From: Utricularia gibba
Taxonomy: Eukaryota > Streptophyta > Magnoliopsida > Lamiales > Lentibulariaceae
Direction of reading: 5' to 3'
Assembly: GCA_002189035.1 (NCBI GenBank)
Contig: CM007991.1
Location: 2,604,001 to 2,668,000 of the forward strand
Length of the DNA: 64,000 nucleotides
The position numbers and the translations under genes are program-made. The notes beneath the pieces were generated by a model. That model made no database searches. It had not been told where the DNA came from and was given only the letters and a program-made list of their open reading frames with translations. Within the stretch, counting starts at the first letter, position 1; every line of letters begins with the position of its first letter. Below, piece by piece: positions 23,488 to 34,900 of the stretch.

Positions 23488-24383
23488 GGTGACGGTGTGC
23501 GCGAAACGGAATTGAAGTACTGAAGGAATCTTCTTAATTCCTCGTAAAAAGGAAGTAATAAATAAATAAGGATAATTTTCCCTAATTCTTTTTGATAAAT
23601 AGCAATATTGGTCCTTTTTTAATAAAATATAGTAATTTCCAAATTGCAATTGAATTGTTTTGGGAAATCGTTCTAATTCTGGATGGAAATGTTAAACTTC
23701 CATTGAAATTAATGGTGCCCAGAATTAGTAAATTTTATTTTATTTTTCAGAAAATCTGAGTTTATTTTAAATTTAAAATGTGGGTAGGCCCAATTTCATC
23801 TGGATAGAGAACCCACGGGAACGATCGAGAAGCCCAACAAGAAGGCCCTAAAGTTGGGATGCATTGGCGGCCTGATGTTGATCCGGCCCATGAGTGTGAA
23901 AATTTGCACGGTTGCACCAGATGCCGCCGCGCCGGAAGGTTCTTTCCCAAACCGATTTCAGGCATTTCGAGTGAAAGGGCATCGGGTGATCTGCAGTTTT
24001 GGCCTGCCCTGTGGCACAAAGTTTGCGGATCATTGGTATTGCTTATGTTGCCAGCAAAAGAAAGACGTGTCTTCGTTTAAGTTTCCCTAAAGACCTGTTT
24101 TTGTGAGCTTCCCAAGGTTTTCCACAGATACTTCTGATTTTTTGCGGTGCAATTCATGTTTTTTGGATTCCTGGAAGTTTAGATCTTGATTTCCGTTGCT
24201 GATTCTGTGTTTGTTACATTCAAGTGTTGATTGTTGTTGTTTTTCCAAGCTGGATTTCAGGCGGGGATGGATGATGTATGTTATATAGAAGCATCTTTTC
24301 CGAAGAATGGATTGGATTCCGGAAAATATGGGAGGAGTGAGTGTTACAGTTCATGATCCAGAAACAATGAAATGAAATGGATA
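23488..24383. other. intergenic
   Basis: CASPL upstream region (AT-rich to about 23760), then a GGCCCA-containing patch at 23784-23890, then the 3' flank of the BAHD-like gene. A + ORF at 23854-24090 has no recognisable domain. Confidence 0.5.
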
Positions 24384-25690
24384 TCAAGGGAATGAGACCA
24401 CAAGTTTGATTTCATCAGGAGCAGGGGCTATGAAAACAAACCCCTTTTCTTCATTTGATGAGCTGCTGATCCAGCATGAAGCATGATCCGGTTTCTCCCC
24501 TCGATTCACACAGACACTATCCAGTCCAAGCTCATCCCAAGTTGTTGTCATGCTGATTCCATCGCACATCTTCATGGAACCCTTTTCAGATCTCGACACC
24601 AACAGAATCTCACCATCATTTTCAGGAGATCCCTTGATCAAGACCCAGAATTTGGCACTCATTTGCCTGCCAACCTCCTGTTCTGCCTTATCGACGCAAC
24701 AGTTTGCAAGATCCTTGGAATCGGGGTTCCAAGTCCTGGCCAGAATGGTGAAGAGTACACAATCAGCCACTGGTTTGCTCCCGGTGTTCGACCGCAGGTC
24801 AGGTAACGAGATCGATGCAGTCCTGGTCAGGTGCGGATGGTAGAACAAGGGCAATTTAGATTCCTCGTTCCTTGAAACGAGATCTTGGTGGATTGTGATC
24901 CAGCGTTTCAGAAAGCTCGTAGCAGCAAAAGGGTCCACCAGCATCAGGCTGCCACTCAAGCCAAGTGAGTAACCCCCGCAATTGAAGTTGGTCACCTACA
25001 AGTTCTATCAGATTTAGCTCGAATGCATACAGTGCATCTCAACCAACGGATACTATACTACTGAAGACCAAAGAACAAAAAAAATGGAAGCCTCCACGAT
25101 CTGAGAAGGCATTACTGAAATGGAATGCGATTGCATGCACGGAGAATCTGTACGTAAAGAGGCACATGGACGGGCACTGGTGAAAGTTTTGGAGGCATTG
25201 TTTGTAGGATAAGCTGCTTTAAACAGAAAAACAGCAAGGCTAACCTGAACATAGAAAAGTGGAGAGAATTGAGCATTTTGGTGAGTAAAATCCTCCCAAA
25301 AAACCAGCTTCTGAAGTTGATCTAGTGAAGTGGTTGCCTCCTTGACTGTTGTCTCCATCCTGGCTTCCACCAATCTAACCCCGGAGTCGGTGGAAACAAT
25401 CTCGGCATCCTCCCCGGACTCCGACGGTATCCGTAGCCGGCCCGCGATTATCGGTTGCTCGGCGAGGGCAAGGCTGAGGGATTCCTTGATCAGCGCGGCG
25501 TGGAGCCAGCCGCAGTCGACGGGGGATGCCTTGTGGAAGAAGAGAATGACATGGAAGGCGGGTGTCGAAATGGGAAATGAAATTAGATCATGAGGGCGAG
25601 GAGGAAGAACAAGAAGCTTTGCAGATGTTTTGGGGAAGTTGGTTTAGTCGGAACCACAGTCTGCACTGCCTCAATCTGGATTTCAGCCAT
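24384..25690 (-). CDS. BAHD-like acyltransferase homologue with degenerate catalytic motifs; N-terminal frame break
   Basis: Two exons: 25690-25245 and 24995-24384. The start (MAEIQIEAVQTVVPTKPT) and the block PPRPHDLISFPISTPAFHV are BAHD-like, but they are in different frames. One missing base between about 25605 and 25650 (for example in the A4/C4 run at 25628-25635) explains this. After repair it is about 352 aa, shorter than the usual 430-450. The position of the catalytic HXXXDG reads SLMLVDPF, so the base His is absent, and the C-terminal DFGWG is not seen (WDELGLDSVCVNRGEKP instead). It is therefore probably not a standard acyltransferase; a CER2-like non-enzymatic role is one possibility (inference). 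Confidence 0.75.
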
Positions 25691-26062
25691 TGCTCAAGCC
25701 ACCACCACAGTACCACAACGCCGTATTTTTCTGTGCAGTATCAACTTATAAATGGCCCCTCCTCCCTAGGCTGTCTGCATTCATGGTGTTAGTTGGGGAG
25801 GGGAAGAAGAAGAAGATTATATATTTAATGACCAGGACTTTTTCAAATTGTCCTTGTTTATATCCTTTTCGATATAAATAAGGAAAGAGGAAGAGAGGCA
25901 TTAGAGTTCAACTATCAAGATTGGAAATTTGAAATTTTGGTCGGGGCGGTTCCCGGTGCGTGGCGACTGTTGAGGAGCAGTGTTAAGTGCATTCCCATTG
26001 TGTAGCAGTTGGATTTCTCGGAAAAAGTTCGTTTTTTTCGTGCTAAAGAAGCAATCTTTGAG
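25691..26062. other. head-to-head spacer, BAHD-like / SUN
   Basis: 372 bases between divergent start codons; it must contain both 5' UTRs and promoters. No clear TATA or site II motif was picked. Confidence 0.5.
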
Positions 26063-27626
26063 ATGTCGTCTTCAACCATTTCGGCCACCCCCAGCGAAGG
26101 GCGCATTACACGACGCCGTGGCGCTGTCAGGGGGCAGCCCACCGGAAGTATAGATTTGGGAGCAACTGTAGTCGCCGCGGTTGAAATAGAGACTGAAATT
26201 GCATCTAGCAGGCCCGGCGCCGGAATTTCGAAGGATCTCATTCCTAATCAAGGACCCATTACTCGCCGCCGAGCCGCCGACATGACGAATCACGCCGGAG
26301 GTGCAGACGCAGGTAAACCTCCCGGGCCTGCGGTTGAAAAGGAGTATGAAATCGCATCCAGACGAATTGCCTCCTCGATTTCAAGGGGGGAAGGGGAAAC
26401 CCCAGCGCGAGGCACGAATACGTCGGATAGGAATCCTGCGGCGCCAAATCGGGAACCCAAAATGCCGCGTTGGCTCACTGCTATCAGCATTCTCGTTAAG
26501 AATACGGCCCTGATTGCAGTTTTATTTGGTTTCTGGCGGACGATGCGATGGATGGCGGTGAATTCGGGGCCTGGTGTGGGTGACTTCTCCGTAATTGCCG
26601 GGGAATTGGATGGGAAGTACTCCGAAATAGAAAGGTTCGTCAAGACATCACTGAAAGCTGTTCAATTTCAGGTGACCGCCATCGAGGGAAAGGTAGATGA
26701 CAGGATAAGCTCTCTGAGAAAGGAGTTGAATGAGCAAGTAGCCAAGGAAGGGGAACAGATAGATTTGAAGTTCAAGGCACTGGACGCAAGGTATGATGCT
26801 TTTGAGAAGTTCATGGACGAGTTCAAATCCAAGAATCTGGTTTCAGCTCAGGAGTTCAACCAGTTCTTTGAAGACTTCAAAAACACAAGGACCAATGATG
26901 TTAGTTTCGATGACATTATAGCATATGCAAGAGACATTGTTAACAAGGAAATTGAGAAGCACTCTGCCGATGGGCTGGGTATGGCGGACTACGCTTTGGC
27001 ATCTGGAGGAGGGAGGATCGTGAAGCATTCCGAGCCATACGTCCAAAGTGGCGGCATACTTAACAGGAACAAGATCAGCGCTGAAGCAGAGAAGATGATC
27101 AGACCAAGTTTTGGTGAGCCTGGGCAATGCTTCCCCCTAAAGGGTGTCAAAGGATTCGTCGAGATACGCCTCAGGACCGCCATTATACCCCAAGCTCTGA
27201 CTCTGGAACATGTCGCCAAGGTATTCCACATTACCCTCTTGTTTATGAGCATGCAAATTCCCGCACTGGTTCCTCCCACTTCTTACAAACCTTCACCTCA
27301 TCTGTGCAACAGAGCGTAGCGTTTGACAGATCAAGCGCTCCGAGAAGGTGCCGGGTATCCGGATGGCTTCAAGGAGAGGACCCAAATGAAGCAGAGGATA
27401 GCAGGCAGGTGCTCCCCTGGCTGAGTTTACATACGACCTGGAGAAGAGCAATGCTCAAACCTTCAAGATAGACGACAGCGCGTCCCCGGCGGCGTCCAGC
27501 CTCGTCGATACCATCAGGCTGGATATCGTATCCAACCATGGGAGCCCAACTCATACCTGCGTCTACCGCCTGAGAGTACACGGCCTTGAGCCCGGCTCCC
27601 TCCCAGCTCTCGAAGTCCAGTCTTAG
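26063..27626 (+). CDS. SUN: SUN-domain inner nuclear membrane protein, frame broken in exon 2
   Basis: Plant SUN1/SUN2-type protein that pairs with KASH proteins to form the LINC complex across the nuclear envelope. Exons 26063-27220 and 27313-27626, with the intron at the position I recall for plant SUN genes (HVAK | [10 protein letters not shown]). Seen: a basic N-terminus with [11 protein letters not shown], one TM segment ([18 protein letters not shown]), a coiled coil (about residues 190-280), and the SUN domain ([14 protein letters not shown] ... CRVSGWLQG ... [15 protein letters not shown] ... [17 protein letters not shown]). Exon 2 is one base short: 27414-27417 has four C where five would keep frame ([11 protein letters not shown]). 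Without it the SUN domain is cut in its last third. Confidence 0.9.
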
Positions 27627-28041
27627 AGTTAGTTTATTTGTTTCTAGCATTTTGGGCCCCACAAATATTATTCATGATTTATTCGGAAACAAAAAAAGAA
27701 TCCAAATATGCATGAAAGAATATACTCTAAATAAAAAAAAAACACGAGGTCCTTTCGGGCATAGGAGTTACGAACACATACGTCACCATAAATAGTAAAC
27801 GTGAATATTTAAATATTCGGATTTAATATTAATAAAATGGGTAATTAAACGTAAAATAATGTTGATTGATTCCAAATCTCTGGTTTAAGAGAAACATGCG
27901 ATACGTTTTTGGCAAAAGCGGCAGGGGATCTGGTTGCCATATATCATCACTGGGTGATCCTCTGGATGCCATAACTCTTTCTACTACTTCTTGTTCTTTT
28001 CTGGCATGCCACTTCGACTCACGAGCGATCAGAACAGGGCT
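27627..28041. other. intergenic
   Basis: SUN 3' UTR and the upstream region of the zinc-finger gene; AT-rich at 27700-27880. No gene. Confidence 0.5.
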
Positions 28042-28508
28042 ATGGAACCCGGGGAGCCAACTCACTCGGTCGACTCGGCCCAGAGCAACGTCGTGGACGA
28101 GGGCACGGCGGCCGCCAGGGGGGAGAGGATGTCAAGATATTTACGTGCAAGTACTGCCCGAGAGAGTTTACGACTTCTCAAGCGCTGGGGGGGCATCAAA
28201 ACGCCCACAAGCAAGAAAGGGCGATGGACAAGAACCCACATGTTAGCACCACGTCTTCGGTGATTTACTTCCCGCGGGTCGTTCCCGGGGCGGCGACTCC
28301 CATGTTTCGACAGGATTGGGTTAATGCGCAAGACCACGTGGCTGTTCCTGCAACTTACCGTTATCATCTTCCTAGTTTCTATTGGGCAACTCCGCCGCTT
28401 CCGGTTGGTGGAAGCACTGACCCCCCTTCTCCCACACCGGTACAAGAAAGTATGGATGGAGAAGAGGGAAAAGAAGGGGAGGATATTGATCTTACGCTTA
28501 AGCTTTGA
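28042..28508 (+). CDS. single C2H2 zinc-finger repressor with EAR motif, frame broken
   Basis: Small plant transcription factor of the ZFP/KNUCKLES-like type. One exon. N-terminal [14 protein letters not shown] is followed, in the next frame, by one finger [21 protein letters not shown] (C-X2-C-X12-H-X3-H) with the plant QALGGH DNA-contact motif. The C-terminus DIDLTLKL is an LxLxL EAR repression motif. The N-terminus and the finger join if the six-G run at 28118-28123 had seven G. The finger-to-stop part is intact. Partner and target genes cannot be told from sequence. Confidence 0.82.
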
Positions 28509-28996
28509 TAACACTCAGTTTGTGTTTTGTTCTACAGAAAAAAAAAAAAAAGAGTTATTCATTGGGATGTTTTAGCATTTTGTATATACACATTCGTTCT
28601 TGTGTCCTGTGATTCCTTAACTCCAGGGCTATGGTCAATCGAGGTTGTTGTGTTTCCATATGGTTTAATTACAGGAATGCCCTTCCACCATTTTTTGTCC
28701 CTAGGTAGAAACATTAGGATACTCAAGGGTGACGAATTAGCCTGTCTACTTGTGAGTTTGAAACATGAACATGGAGAAACCATTGCAATGGCTTCTTGTA
28801 CTTGTTTGAAAAAACTAAAAAAAAAAAAAGATGATCAGATTTAGTAGCAACTTGTCCAGCTGTTTTGTAACGTTTGGATAGTTGATGCAGTTAGTTTTCT
28901 GATGAAAGGAAAGTATTCAAGAAGCAGTGGGGACAGGTTTTTCAGATGCTATTTTTGGATCCATGACTTGTAGTAAGAGTAAAAAAGCTACTGCTT
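28509..28996. other. convergent 3' flank
   Basis: Between the zinc-finger gene (+) and AMS (-), both ending here. A-rich tracts at 28538 and 28816. No gene. Confidence 0.55.
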
Positions 28997-31192
28997 TTAA
29001 CTGAAGTGGTGATCAATGGTATAATTGTTACCCATGTCACTGCCATTGTCTGCTTCATCTCCTTCAGTAAGCCACATTCTGGATGGATGCCGGGTTAGCT
29101 CGAGCAACGATTCCTTTACATGATCCGCTCCAACAGTGTCATTACTTTTTCGCTGTTGAGAAGGTGAGTGGCAATTCATGAGGTTGTGAGTTTATTCTAC
29201 AATGAGATGAGAAGTCTTGGTGGTTACCTCGACCTTGAAAGTACTAGAGACGAGGCAGGTGTGTCTTGAAACATTAACATTTGTCACTTCCAAACCTAAG
29301 GAACTCAGAGCTTCCAGTAACCTCAAAAAGGCTCCTGGTTTGTGCTCACAGAATACTTTGAGGAAGAACTCCTTGCCATCGAGCTGAAATACCTCAACTT
29401 GGGGCTGAAATGTAAACCAAGAAGATAGTTTTTCGATCCATGTTAGGATACTAAAATAAAAGATGGTCATTGTACCTCCATTTGTTGCACTTTGTCATTG
29501 ATGTGGTCAATATCATGGTTTTGAGTAGACATATTTTCCTTGTAGTTCCTCCGGAAACCGTCCAACATGTTTTCATTCTCTCGGTTTAGGCTCCACCTCT
29601 CAGTATTCTGCTGTTGAACGCTGATCTGTTGTACATCTTCATTGTCTGAGTTTTCCTCTAGCTCCATTTGTAGTTCTTTTTCTTGTTTCTGCAGCTCGTT
29701 AATGTAGTCAATGGCATCTCCGAGTATCGAAGCTCTGTCCAACTACACCAAAAAGACTTGCTTTTGCATCATGCCGTTCCAGAATCATATTTTAAGATTA
29801 GTTATTGGATCACCTTAGAGATATTTGGAACCAGGCCCTCAACTTATAGAGCTTGTCATTCAGCTTCTTTCTGCGCCTCCTCTCTGCCTGAAGATTCTTT
29901 GCTTGGCCTTTTCCAGTCCTTTTACGGTACTTGGTTTCCTCTTCGTCATCCGAACCGTCCATTCTGTTGTTCTCACATATGAAGGAGCCATCATTTACCT
30001 GATCTTGCATCCAGTTTGGTGAAGTGCTCATGATATTGTTGTTCATTGCAGCTTCCGCGTGATGGAAACCGTTGTCAAATGAATTTGAATACGCCTTCCC
30101 TTCTGCACAGTCAAATAACCAAGGAAGATGAAGCTGTTTGGCTTTTCATCTTTACCACAGACAGCAACTGAGATTTCTACTTACCTTCCATGAAAATGGC
30201 TCCTCCATTCAAGTGGCTGGTATCGAAGACATTGCTGCTGAAGTTTTGCAGATTGAGTTGAGGATTACTGAGATGAATTCTCTCAGCAGAGATATCTCTA
30301 GGCAAATCGAAGCTATCCATTGAGATCTGTTGCTGAAATAGGCCTAAGGGGTGTTGTTCAGAAGGAAAGGAGTCAGTTGTGGCTGAGCTGCTGCTCATCT
30401 GCTCCAGGAAGTAGTTGCATTCGGCCCTGACCATCTTTATCACTTGGTCATTCTCAGGAACCTGAAAATGAACAGAAAAACTCTCTCAAATAAGATCTTG
30501 GATTTCTAGTGCAACAACAAACAACTCACCGCTTTAGTGGTAAATAACTCCACCAATCCGAGCGGTAAAGGGATCAGAACTCTGGTTCCACTCGTTTCCT
30601 GCAGTTGAACAATGAATGAGAACTACTGATTCTTTCGTCTCAGAATTGGCCTAGTTCAGATTATTGGGAGTACTGTACATGGGGCAAAGATGAATCCAAT
30701 CTTGGTACAATGTTAAGCCAAGTTGGTTGATTTGACAAAAGTGTCTGAGAATGAATCCTGCAAAAGGAGAGCTCATGAAACTGGTGGATTTTGAGAAAGT
30801 ACTAACTGATGTGATGTTACTTGCCCTGAATCCACCAGAGAAACTGAACAAGGCAACTGATTCAGCAGATCACAGGAAGGGATTTGGGGATGTGGAAACA
30901 TGAAATCTCTGCATGGAGCTGAAGAGGAGGAAGAAGATTGAAAGCAGCTTACAGCAATTTCTTCATTGCTCTCACTTCCAGCACAACAGCAATCCATCCA
31001 CTCAATACACCTGAGGTGATGATGAATGTATATACACAAGATGTGAAAATCTAGTTGCCGAATTCAAATTATGGTGTATGGGTACACTGAACCATACCCT
31101 TGATCATGGCTTATTTTCCAAAGAACAATGTAATCCCATCTCTGAATCCCCACCAGGGGCCTGAGTCTTTCCAGAAAACTATGCACAAACAT
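28997..31192 (-). CDS. AMS: ABORTED MICROSPORES-like bHLH transcription factor, frame broken in bHLH
   Basis: Tapetum transcription factor for pollen wall and lipid genes. Nine exons: 31192-31098, 31010-30825, 30757-30679, 30598-30530, 30461-30185, 30102-29814, 29742-29476, 29404-29228, 29152-28997 (531 aa after repair). Seen: bHLH-MYC_N start ERLRPLVGIQRWDYIVLWK, EWMDCCCAGSE, TSGTRVLIPLPLGLVELFTT, KMVRAECNYFLEQ, basic region AKNLQAERRRRKKLNDKLY, helix 2 LDRASILGDAIDYINELQ, and the C-terminal ACT-like FQLDGKEFFLKVFCEHKPG. Between the helices the frame slips: GG at 29834-29835 should be GGG to read LRALVPNISK. Intron 2 has a GC donor (30824-30823). Confidence 0.92.
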
Positions 31193-31914
31193 GATCTTTC
31201 TCCTGTCAAAAAACAGAGGTAAGCAATCCCAACTTTCAGGTCCACAGTTCAAGATTTGATATCCATCAGCCCACTTAACTTGAAATCCTCTTGCGGTGGC
31301 CTTTTTATCATTTCAAGGGAGAGTTACAACCGTAATATGCTGGTAGGTGAGAGGCATACCATGCGTGACATGATAACTCACTCCAAAGCGTGCACTCATT
31401 TCTCTAGTTTTGTCTTAACAAGCACACGTTACTCCTTTTCAGGAGAACTCACAAAAGCTTGCATTCATTCATGTGTCTTTCTCCTCGTTTCACTTCACAC
31501 CGCACAAGGCTCAGGCTCAAGGTGTTTGCACGGTTAAAAAGAATGAGCATGTGCACAGTATATTTTTCACACAAATGAAAATGACTAGGCACAAAAAGTG
31601 AAATCTACACATTCAAGATATGCTGAAGTAGGGTAGCTCCTTGACATGCGTAGGGATGTGGTGTGTGAACATAATTTAATCTAAATATCATAACTGCTTC
31701 CAACCATATCACTTTCGTGTTGGTAAACATTCCAACTTTCTTCTACACCAATTTTTTTCAAGCTCAAAGAATGCTCACCTTTCATGCTTCAACAAAACAG
31801 TGGGTTGACTCCATTGGTTAACTTAGAAGTGTGAGACCCTACGAGTCTCGGTGTTTGATCCACAGTCAGAAAAAATACAAGGAATCATTCAATCCTTTGG
31901 ACCTGGAATGCTTT
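31193..31914. other. AMS upstream region and THO1 3' flank
   Basis: Should contain the AMS promoter and the THO1 3' UTR. No motif or gene I can support. Confidence 0.5.
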
Positions 31915-34900
31915 TCAGGAGACGATATCTAAGTCTGCATCAGCATCAGCCTCCCCGTTGATCAACCCGGGTTCTGCATCAGCCTCAATCTGGCCTGCTT
32001 CCAGTGTCCCATCTGATTCTGGATTCTGCTGCTTATGATTCCCATAAGCAGTAGGCTTCCCAATGGGGGAAACCTTGTCCGTGTCTGAAGCAGCGGCTGG
32101 GGTCTCCAAATCCATTCTCCCACCATCGGCATCATTTTCACCAGCAGGAGTTGCAACCTGTCTCAAAGCATTGATGCATTGAAGGTAAAGCATGTGAAAT
32201 AACTTTAAATATATGCATCTGAAAAACTAGTATACTAACTATTCTCCTGAAGACATTCAGTTATGATGCTCCTGAACGCAAGTAGGTTTCTTGATACCTG
32301 AGAATCTTCAACTTGCTGGGCGGAACCCTTGATGATCTCATCTTTCTTGGCACGCCTTGACCTGTCAGCTGATTTAACTTGATATTTTGACTGCACGTCC
32401 GGAGGCAAAAGTTCCAATGGAACAACCCCTTCAATGCCGTGCTCATTGAACTGCAATGTATAACCATCTCATTCTAAATCTCCTCGCATGCATATAAAAA
32501 ACCTAGTCAATGAAGATTTCATACTCTAGAAAATCCCTCCAAATCTTGCCGAGCGGAAAACCTCAATCCCTTCCAGCAATACACCTGTAAATAGTTACGC
32601 GTCACTTAGATGCAAGTTGAAAGGACAATTTGCCAAGAAAAGTTATATAACGGTTGCATGCAATATTCTGTTGCATCTCATCAGCCAACCATTTTGCTGT
32701 CTCGAAACATTCCCAACTCAGAGAAACAAATGAAAAAGTTAAACTTGGATGCAAGCTCTGAAGGCAAATACATGAAAACGGGACGCCTTTTTATTTGAAT
32801 AGAGAAATTCTTATAAATAAGAACCAAGAGGTGGGTATAGCATCACTCCTATGCTCGCTCGAAGTCATCTCATCAAGGGCAAAGAAAATTACTTACTCGG
32901 TTATTTTTGTGTGATATTCAGCTTCTATTCCTGCAGATTCATCCATCTGTTGTTTCAGAAACGTTAAGTTCTAGCTTACATCCCCAAATCATCTTTTATC
33001 AAGAGCCAAAGGTAATATAGACAGCTAATAGGAATCAACTCACATCGTCAGCCAACGGCTTCCAATAGTCCATTATTGAAGGAGTGCAGACACGCTGAGA
33101 ATCTGTCAAAGCATTCTGAAAAATTAACCACAAAAAACCAATTAGAAGTTAGATCAGAAGCTAACTAGCTTCAGTGACAAACAAGCCACTCCTGGACTGC
33201 TATCAATCAAAAAAATAGAGTAACTGAATTGACCGAAAGGAACTTGACATTTGACAAATGAACACAAAGGAACTTAAAAAGATAGGACAAGATTTTCCAA
33301 AATCAAACTAAAAATTTCTGTAGCACGTACAAAGTAGAAATTTTCAGGACATACAAAGAACAAAAAAAAAAAAAAACCTCGGAACCACAAAATACTATTT
33401 AAGGAGTTATTGGCCAGCAATATCTCATTTTTTTTAAAAAAAAAATCTAGAATTTTTATGGAAGGTTGAAAGCAGAAAAGCTTTGAAACATACTGGATTC
33501 TGGTCTGCCCATTTCCACAGCTGAGAGAGTTCTTTATTGCCAAGTCTCCAGCGAATCCGTCTGTGAGGTTTTATGGAAAGAGAGAAACGTAAAAAAGTAT
33601 AGAAAGATGAGGAGATCATGAGATGAGTTGATATACTAGAGCAGGACAAATTGCTCGATCATATTTCTCAAACCAAAAAACACATAAAACTGTTGTTATT
33701 AACCCCTTAAAGAGACCATTCTCATGCTGAGCATCAATAGAATCATCCTTGGAATATATAAAATTATCTTCTTGCCCATGCGATCATGAGCTTATTTACT
33801 TGATCAAAATCATTCATCGGGTTGTGTACACCTTACTATGAAACACACACCTATTTTCATGGATTTTAGCTGATGCTCATTCACAACTCTAAATTTAACA
33901 CCGAATGTAAATCACAACCATCCATCAACACAATTTTACTCATAGGTATTAGCTTATACCGCTTCTTGACGCCATCCTGAGAGAGCTTTCTCTCAGTCGG
34001 TTGTTTTTCAAAAGGAGGACAGCCATCACGCTTCCACCAAACCTGAAAGAAAAACACGCCCAGAAACGGCAAAAAACAGTAAGGGAAGTAGACCAGCTCT
34101 AGGTACCGAGGGAGAGGTAGGAAATTTTACTTTCTTACCCAATTCTTTTCACGCTCCAGTATATGCTCGATGCCTTGGAGAAATTCTTTGCCTCTGGGAG
34201 GTGTCAATTCCAGAAGCTTCTTCACCTGTTCTTCACTACTTTTTATCTCTTCCTTCTAGAGACAAAAAAAAAAAAAAAGGCACACAAATGATCAGGAAAC
34301 CATAAAGAGTGAACATAACATACACCATAATACTGACTATTGTATCTGTCGGCAGATCCTTGTCATTCTTTCCAGGTGCCTGTACGGAAAATCCAGTTTA
34401 TCATCAAATGCAACTAAGATAACTGGGCGCAAGAAGACAAGTTAGAACTAATATTTCCGAATTTCAAATCAAGAGATTCTGATGCAAAACAGTTACTGGG
34501 ACAAAATTATATCAGAATTTCATTAAAAAAGAGGCCTCCAATAATTCTCTATTACAATATTGCATTCAACAAGACACAAAAAACACAAAAAGAAAACAGA
34601 GAAATTTGAGTGAAACACCAACAAGAAAATAATCACTTATTACAACATAGAGACAGGGACCAGAAAGTATATAGGGTTTGCCAATGAATTATTGCATGCC
34701 ACTTGTTCCAACATGAAGACAGAGGCCAGAAAAGAAGAGTTGAAGTACCTTCAGATAGTCAAACAAAATAAGGCATTGAACCAGAAAATGCCGCCGAAAA
34801 CTTGGATCCTTCAACTGTAAAAAGGGAGAAAAGGTAAGTTTGTAGGTATCGATGGATCTCCTACACGTGAAACTCGACGAATGTGATGGACCTACAAAAT

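Noticed and set aside
23854-24090. 78-codon + ORF with several Cys
   Set aside because: No signal peptide or family motif; overlaps an intergenic GGCCCA patch.
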